DNA of 64,000 nt from Clavelina lepadiformis. Its lineage: Eukaryota; Chordata; Ascidiacea; Aplousobranchia; Clavelinidae. A model generated the notes under the pieces. It had not been told where the DNA came from. It saw nothing but the letters and a program-made list of their open reading frames with translations, and made no database searches. The stretch is taken from positions 3,348,001-3,412,000 of the forward strand of contig NC_135240.1 of the NCBI RefSeq assembly GCF_947623445.1, read 5' to 3'. Of this stretch, positions 58,114 through 64,000 are shown piece after piece (position 1 is the stretch's first letter; every line of letters starts with the position of its first letter). The translations under genes were made by a program, and so were the position numbers.

Positions 58114-58571
58114 TTTAAGGGTCTGCAGGTCCATCTGAAGCCCTATCTAAAACAATGCAAAGTACAATTTTTCAATTTGAATTTGCTTCTAAACAAGCCC
58201 GGTCATCTTGCTGAGTTTTTGTATCCGCCGAGATGTAGGTCAAAAGGACTTAATGCGGTATTTTGAGAAAATTCTCGTATCTGGAATTCTCGCACCAAAT
58301 GCTTCAACTTTTTAACAACTTTTTTCCTTACATTTCTCCAAAAAATGAGCCAAAAAGCCTTAACTTTGAACTAACACAAAACGTTAACTTTAGCCTGAAC
58401 CTACACTCCGCTCACGCCATAACAACAGCAAACCTCCACAGATTAAGGTGACATGCGCACTGGACCGGAACCATTGATACTTTTTCTATAGTGACGTCTT
58501 GGATGCGACCTTCGTAACAATCGCCGGGTTGCCGTTTTAAAACTACTGAAAATCGTACTACACCCCCTTCA
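58114..58571 (+). repeat. Direct repeat flanking the transposase/HNH insertion, left, interrupted
   Basis: 58,114-58,152 (TTTAAGGGTCTGCAGGTCC and onward) and 58,456-58,571 (CGCACTGGACCGGAACC and onward) match the continuous 61,536-61,690. Between them lies 303 bp absent from the right copy. Confidence 0.75.
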
Positions 58572-58857
58572 AAGGCAAATTGTCAAGTTGACTTGGCTAT
58601 CACGTACAACTCTTTTTCGCTTTAAAGACAGTAAATAGGCATTATGCGTGCGATTGCCGCCATCGTTGTCCCAAAGATCAGAATCTCCAATCGAAACGCA
58701 AAAAAATCGTTTGCCGCTAGATGGCGCAAAAATCGACTTATTTTATCACGTTATACAGGGACTCAATTTGAATTGAACAATTGAAAAAAAATTGAAAGTT
58801 AAAACAATTTGAATTTCACACCTCTGTCAATGTGAACACTTACAAGCGAGGGTCAAA

Positions 58858-60880
58858 ATGCCATTTCGGAAACATCCTAAGCGACATAGGTTCTCCAAGG
58901 GTCACCGCTTTTATGAAAGAAAGGAGTCAGTTCCACGTAGCTCAGCTGAGTCGAAACTAAAATGGAAAAGGCCATCAGGTAAGAAAGTCTGTAATAAAAT
59001 GGTATTATGAATATTGCTGCTGCTGTAGTTGTATTAATTAAAGCAGTTTGGTATACCAAATGAGCTTTGACCCTACCAAATTTGAATCCAAAAAGTAGCA
59101 AAACCTGTTTTTTTTTATAACGTTTAAGTGCGTTTAAACTAAAGAAATATCCAAAATGCTAGATTCAGAGATGATCTCGCTGAAACATCCTAACACGGGT
59201 GACATTTTGGGTCACCATCTTCTACGACCTCTAGTCAAGGAGGAAAGGGTTCGATTGTTGAATTTAAATGCCTTTGTTGTGACTTTGTTAGTTAGAGTTT
59301 CGCCACTTTTGATAAAGTCTCTGGGCAGGAAAATCGTAGTATGTGGCAAAGCAATAGCAAAGTAAACCTTCAGTTGGCCTGTGGAATCATGCTTAGCGGT
59401 CTACGCCGGCGATCCGCGCAAGCTTTTTTAAGCTGCCTTGATCTTCCTTCACCAAATTTGAAGCGGCTGTCACGTTACTGCAAGAAAACTTCAGACTTGG
59501 TCTCGAAGTGCAACGAAGACGACATGAGAGACAGGCGAATTAGTCTGAAGGAGCGGAACTTGCGCGTTGGACTTCCTTCAAAGGCAAAAGTGTCGGTGGA
59601 AGCTGATTCACGGTAAGAAAAACAAACTGTTATGACACTAAAATCTATCAAACATTTTATTAGCATCCTGTGAGCTGGTGCTTTTCTTCCTATTGAAATT
59701 GAACTAACCATCACACGGTACCGTTTTAGTAAGTAAAACCTACTTTGTATATGGTACATCAGTTTTACGTCATCTTAATATAGACTTAACGTGGGTCTTG
59801 CGGCAGCTTCTAAGCAACTAACCCAACCCGCAACACAGGTTGTAAGTGTTATGGCGGAAAATGTAACACCAAAAAAGAGCATTATTGCAATTGGCATCGA
59901 CTGATGTGAGGTCAAATGACCAATTCCCAATAGGGGTTCCGCCAGGTTAGCAATTTAATTTAAGTTTAATGTGAGTTACTTACTTCTCAATCGCAAATAA
60001 CTGCAACATTTTCCGGTCAGCAAGCTTTCATCAACAGCTACTGTACCTTTACTTATACGAATGTCGTATACGTGTTACAGGAAACATGGAACGTACCTTG
60101 GGTGAACAACTGGCAAAGGACCTGCAGCGGGACGCGATCGATGTCGACGTTTTAACGACCGACAACGATTCCAAGTTCTTCGAAGGTTTTTCAAAGCAAA
60201 TGGAAAATAGCCAAAAACAGCAGGTTTGCACACATTTCGTTCACTTGGTCGGCGCATGAAACAACTAAAACTGGGCACGCTTTTTCCGGCAAGAGACACG
60301 AACAGAACCGTAGCGGCGCGATCCCAAAAAAAGTTTGCATTGGAGTGCCAAAGCAGACTTTTCGCTGAATATAAAGTCTGCATATTAAAATACGGAAATA
60401 ACATTGATGAAATGGCGCAGGGTGCGACTTGTGCTTGACGAGCACGCGAAACTAACTTGCAAGCGGGCAATAGCAAAATATTTCAACAAAACAATTCTGT
60501 CAAGAATACGTCTTGGCAGAAACACAAATAAGGTTGAAAGTGTTAACGCTACACTGGCAAAGACTTTACAAAAGGTCGACATTTTCAAGTAACTATGGCT
60601 GGGCGTGCTCACCTGGCTGTGATATGCCGTAATAATGGCCTTGGCAGTGGGATAGCAAGGGCTTGCGCAGCTTAAGGCGTTGGTTTGGAAGTGGGTTCTC
60701 CAGCAACGAAACGCTTAGCTGGTCTTCAGGCGGAACAAGTCCAGGCTGGATTGGAGAAAGACACTCCGGCAGCTCGAAGGCGACGAAAGTTCTGCAAAAG
60801 TAGGAGATTTAGACAACACGAGAAGCGTGCAGTAAGGGAGACTTATAAAAATGACTCACGTAATTATCGTGTGAAGTAGC
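58858..60880 (+). pseudogene. Mutator-like DDE transposase relic
   Basis: A clean first exon, 58,858-58,977 (MPFRKHPKRHRFSKGHRFYE and onward), is followed by frames near 59,156-59,612 (NLQLACGIMLSGLRRRSAQA), 59,784-59,895 (NVGLAAASKQLTQPATQVVS, MAENVTPKKSIIA) and 60,081-60,240 (DVDVLTTDNDSKFFEGF). Then, frameshifted, come 60,255-60,438 (RRMKQLKLGTLFP) and 60,404-60,592 (IRLGRNTNKVESVNATLAKT). The order and the TTDxDSK and NTxKxESVN motifs match a Mutator-like transposase group abundant in cnidarians and other invertebrates. The superfamily assignment is from memory of these motifs. At least two frameshifts and a stop after IAIGID mean it is dead. Confidence 0.55.
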
Positions 60881-60882
60881 GT

Positions 60883-61161
60883 TTAAGGCCAAAACATGCA
60901 CGTTTTAAAGTTGTCATGGCCAAAGCAAAAGTGGTTTTGCAAGCAGCGTTTTCTTGCGTTGTTAATTTCGGCTGGCTCCAAACTTAAATGGTGCGGATTG
61001 ACACAAAGACGGTCATGGCACGCGTGACTTACGTGAAGTTTGCCGGTAAGCGGTATGGGCGACTGATCCACCAGTAGCATATAAGCAAGCCGGTGTGCGC
61101 CATATCGCTTACCGCCAAAATTCATGCATCCTAGCCATAACTGGTTTTTGCCCCAACCCAG
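60883..61161 (-). CDS. HNH (His-Me finger) endonuclease-like ORF, zinc-loop type
   Basis: From a TTAG acceptor-like site at 61,161 the minus strand reads NQLWLGCMNFGGKRYGAHRL, AYMLL, LHVSHACHDRLCVNPHHLSL, EPAEINNARKRC, FCFGHDNFKTC. HRLAYML...VSH.CH..LCVNP.HLSL...NN..+.C is the pattern of the zinc-binding His-Me finger endonucleases related to I-PpoI (zf-His_Me_endon). Zinc ligands and the catalytic His-Asn region look complete. The frame is open for about 93 codons, with an internal ATG at 61,125. It converges on the Mutator-like relic, whose frame ends three bases away, and may belong to the same element or be a separate mobile ORF. Confidence 0.65.
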   Translation of the reverse strand: MGWGKNQLWLGCMNFGGKRYGAHRLAYMLLVDQSPIPLTGKLHVSHACHDRLCVNPHHLSLEPAEINNARKRCLQNHFCFGHDNFKTCMFWP

Positions 61162-61535
61162 CTAAGGCAACAAGCGTTTGGAGCGAGCCGAACTTTCTTA
61201 AATGTTAAATTTTCAATTGCGTTTCCAATCACCTGCATTGTGCATTAAAATAAAGAGTTACTTGTTCTAAAGTGTCTGGTTATTCCGATTTAAAGCTGTA
61301 CGCTCCAAAACTTGCCCAAAAGTGCTGTAAAAACACTCAATGCAACAACAGGGCTTTGTCTTACCAAACCAAAAGTAATATAATAAAAAAACAAGAAATT
61401 AAACATTTCTAGACACCGAACACTTCTTTTTTCCAGGTTTTTTTTGCTAGGCAGCATTACAGCAAGGTAGGCTAAAAGCAAAATTAAAGTTTGAACAAGT
61501 TTAACATTTCGCCTTGCAATTGCTATAATTTTGCT
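61162..61535. other. No gene recognised
   Basis: AT-rich spacer between the HNH ORF and the right direct repeat. Confidence 0.4.
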
Positions 61536-61690
61536 TAAAGGGTCTGTAGGTCCATTTGAAGCCCTATCTAAAACCGCACTGGACCGGAACCATTGATACT
61601 TTTTCTATAGTGACGTCTTGGATAAGACCTTCGTAACAATCGCCGGGTTGCCGTTTTAAAACTACTGAAAATCGTAGTACACCCCCTTCA
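61536..61690 (+). repeat. Direct repeat flanking the transposase/HNH insertion, right
   Basis: A continuous version of the left repeat (58,114-58,152 plus 58,456-58,571), more than 90% alike by eye, ending AGTACACCCCCTTCA. Confidence 0.75.
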
Positions 61691-62255
61691 TACACTAAAA
61701 AAAGCCTAACAATCTAAAAAGAATCAAAAATTTTAACAGCTACGTTACACAACACGCCTTAATGTGATGTATAATTTAGGTCACCCTTAACTCATTCCTT
61801 CGTTATTCACCCTGGAAATGTTTTATTTTTCACCGGGCCCGCCAGCATTGGCTCCTATGTGACAACCCTCAGGTACAGCAACTGTTTGTTGTTGCCGTCA
61901 CTGCGCGCGCCATACGTTTTATGAGTCGAACTGACGTTATCGGCGATAAGCGACGTTATCGGCCAGTTAATTGCGCGAATTAGAATCTGTCAACGTATTT
62001 CGTTTTTACGGATTTCGATAAATTAATTATCGGTCTTTTCGAACTCGGCATTATTACGTAATTAGTGAACCTGGGTCTCCGTTATATTCAGCAATACATT
62101 TGATCAATGATGAACATCACAACATCATATCATGACTTGAAAGACTAAATCACTCCGGACATACATTACCATTGGCAATTAACCCGGAGAGTTAAACTTT
62201 TCACGAAATCATAATTATTTTTAAAGGTAAAGACGTGAAAACCAGTACAAAGTGT
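61691..62255. other. No gene recognised
   Basis: Includes GACGTTATCGGCGATAAG and GACGTTATCGGCCAGTTAAT, a short direct repeat near 61,933-61,968. Otherwise no structure identified. From about 62,262 the sequence matches the RING-gene introns again (3,249 onward). Confidence 0.4.
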
Positions 62256-63099
62256 AGTTGTTTGGTTACGTTAATCACAATGACGTGTTCGTATCCAGCA
62301 GAAACAATTGCTGCCGTTTTGTTTGATTGAAATTGAGGTATGTTATTTTACCCGCTGAGATCTATACAACAAATTACTTCAGGTCAAGTTGCAAGTCTAA
62401 ACCTATGGAATCAGTTTGGTGGGCCTGCTCGTAAGAATTAGTGGTAACAACCTGAATAATATCAAAATAAATACTTATCTCTGAAGCCGTCTTACTTCAG
62501 AAGATTCCAATGTGGTTTGTTTTGATCCGGCTGGTCTATTCCCCGTACCCACGACGCTATCATCGTCGTAATTTTTTTCCTTTTCATTTTCATCACCTTC
62601 TTGTTCCTAATGCAGAGATAGGTTTAAACCGGTAAGTTTTATTTTTGCCAGTAAAATTGACATTGTCTTTATTATTTTATCGATAAATGCAACCAACACG
62701 ATGTTTCCTCAAACGGAGGTCAGACTGCTTTTGGTCCTCTTCTTTGCGGTTCTTTCCCGCACAATTCTCTTCCCCTAGAAATGATTTTCAAATTATTTAA
62801 CACATGTACCTGGTTACATAAGTGCGCACTTGGTTACACAAGCTAGTGTACTATACCTGATGTCACAAAGTCGACCATCTCAATGTCAGTCATTTGGTTC
62901 ATATTCAATGTCGTTAATTTGTTTATTGATATCGCCTGTAGAAATTAACTTATACATTTACTTTGGCTTCTTTTTAGCGATTTGGGAAACACTATACTGT
63001 ACTCTAACTGTTTTTGAGCTCTATCTGATCAACGACTATGGCTAACCTGAAAATAGTTAAAAAACGATAAAACATTTGGTCCAAGCCAAGTGTGTCCCT

Positions 63100-64000
63100 T
63101 AAGCTGTCTGGCAAACTGAACAGCAGTACATGTAAATGATCTTTTAGTCTTCCAGCAAAAAGGGATGCGTAATATAGTTAGTTCCCATTTTACAACACAC
63201 TACACGAAATTAGAAAAAAATGACCTAATATTGGCAAATACAAAAGAAATGAGCGAAACGGAGCGTGATGTTAATTGACCGTGGGATACTAGAAGACGCT
63301 TTGATGGAAAACGTTATAAATTATACAATGGGGAGTTTAGAATTGAAAAAACAAAGATATGCGCCCTAGAAAGTTAATGATGCAAAGCCTTATACAAGTG
63401 ATACAACTCGACTTGCTGTATTGTCAAGAAAACGTTCCTCAATGAGCTTGATTGAGGCGCGAGTACCAGGATGCGCGATATTACGGAAGAGTTCAAATAC
63501 AGTGCGATGCGCCGCGATTCCCCGGTGAATATAACTGCAAAATTCGCGTCTTCTTTGTGACTTCTTTGTGGTCTGTCATTCGTGATGCCGCACAATGGAG
63601 TTGGCGACTTGTGACGACCTCACGACCTCAGTGCAGTTGGAAAGTAACAAGTCAATAGTTACCTTTATACTGTTTCCAGAATGGAAGCGAAGATACAGAA
63701 TCAATGAAAACATCCGAATGGGCAACGGCTGCATTATGGGTCCGCGAAGGTTTCCCCTTCGCGCGTTTCCAGATTTCTGTCGAATTTTCCCACCAAACAC
63801 GCGACCGATCGTTTTCGCGCGTCTTGTGGTAAAAATAGATGCCAGGTCCTATTTGACAATAAACTGCGGGGAAAAAATGACGACCAATGAACCAATGTCT
63901 AGAAATAGGTTGCTAGGTTTGATAAAACCATAAATTTTACAAAAGAAATGAGAAAAATAAGGCGTAAAGTTAATTCGCTGTGGGTTATAGACCTAACGAT
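63100..64000. other. No gene recognised
   Basis: Similarity to the RING-gene region ends near 63,070. Overlapping short frames at 63,374-63,933 on both strands have no recognised family. A hairpin CGCGAAGG-TTTC-CCCTTCGCG lies near 63,745. The frame open to 63,933 is probably chance. Confidence 0.4.

Larger units (their letters stand above)
56561..62935 (-). pseudogene. Third, diverged copy of the C2H2-SIM-RING gene
   Basis: Equivalent exons: 62,935-62,857, 62,774-62,698, 62,606-62,496, then 57,959-57,829 (ends KKKKC), 57,667-57,447 (zinc-finger exon) and 56,721-56,561 (last-exon start). The zinc-finger exon is 221 nt instead of 220: a one-base insertion shifts the frame after CKVVNDKK, and the last zinc-binding His of finger 1 is Asn. 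The last exon begins VTSSMEARIHELQNERKRKI as in the RING copies, then departs and has none of the remaining RING ligands. No SIM exon is found, and a sixth-exon-like piece sits out of order at 56,110-56,145. The insertion at about 57,970-62,255 splits the locus. Confidence 0.7.

Noticed and set aside
60075..60476. 133-codon minus-strand frame
   Set aside because: Antisense to the Mutator-like transposase motifs (TTDNDSK, RRMKQLKLG).

Overview
This is eukaryotic DNA, AT-rich and intron-rich, with GT-AG splice sites and many fragments of cut-and-paste transposons (hAT, piggyBac, Mutator-like, pogo and a long-TIR integrase-type element). Animal gene families appear: an ankyrin-WGR-PARP, an IAP-type RING, an RSK kinase exon and C2H2 zinc fingers. 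That fits an invertebrate metazoan, probably marine. A tunicate or another deuterostome is only a guess.

The dominant structure is a near-identical direct duplication. Positions 1 to about 23,814 (copy A) recur at 27,226 to about 51,049 (copy B). The offset is 27,225 at first, 27,264 after a 39-nt length difference near 6.93 kb, and 27,274 after a 10-nt tandem duplication near 50.9 kb. Copy A starts at base 1, so the left limit of the unit lies outside the window.

Each copy contains, in order: (i) a cluster of CRE/E-box-like sites; (ii) a minus-strand gene of at least eight exons whose splice phases all agree, encoding two C2H2 fingers, a SUMO-interacting motif and an IAP-type RING; (iii) a 2.5-kb transposon with about 797-bp inverted repeats around a frameshifted integrase-type transposase; (iv) a minisatellite split by a hAT-like MITE; (v) a broken coiled-coil exon pair; (vi) two phase-matched exons of an unrecognised minus-strand gene; (vii) a decayed piggyBac ending about 20 bp from a splice acceptor; (viii) a long plus-strand ankyrin-WGR-PARP pseudogene, with a hAT nested in a Mutator-like element in one intron; (ix) an LRR exon with a stop.

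Between the copies (23.8-27.2 kb) is unique DNA with a pogo-type terminus, an isolated RSK C-terminal-kinase exon and a hAT fragment. After copy B come a patchwork of transposon pieces (51.05-53.37 kb), a single-exon 11-finger C2H2 gene (53.8-54.8 kb), and a third, diverged and broken copy of the RING gene (56.6-62.9 kb). That third copy is split by an insertion carrying a Mutator-like transposase relic and a convergent HNH endonuclease ORF. The last kilobase shows no recognisable gene.

The genes do not form a pathway. The window reads as a transposon-rich, recently duplicated region in which the RING gene keeps an open frame while the PARP gene had decayed before the duplication. A false duplication in the assembly cannot be ruled out from sequence alone.
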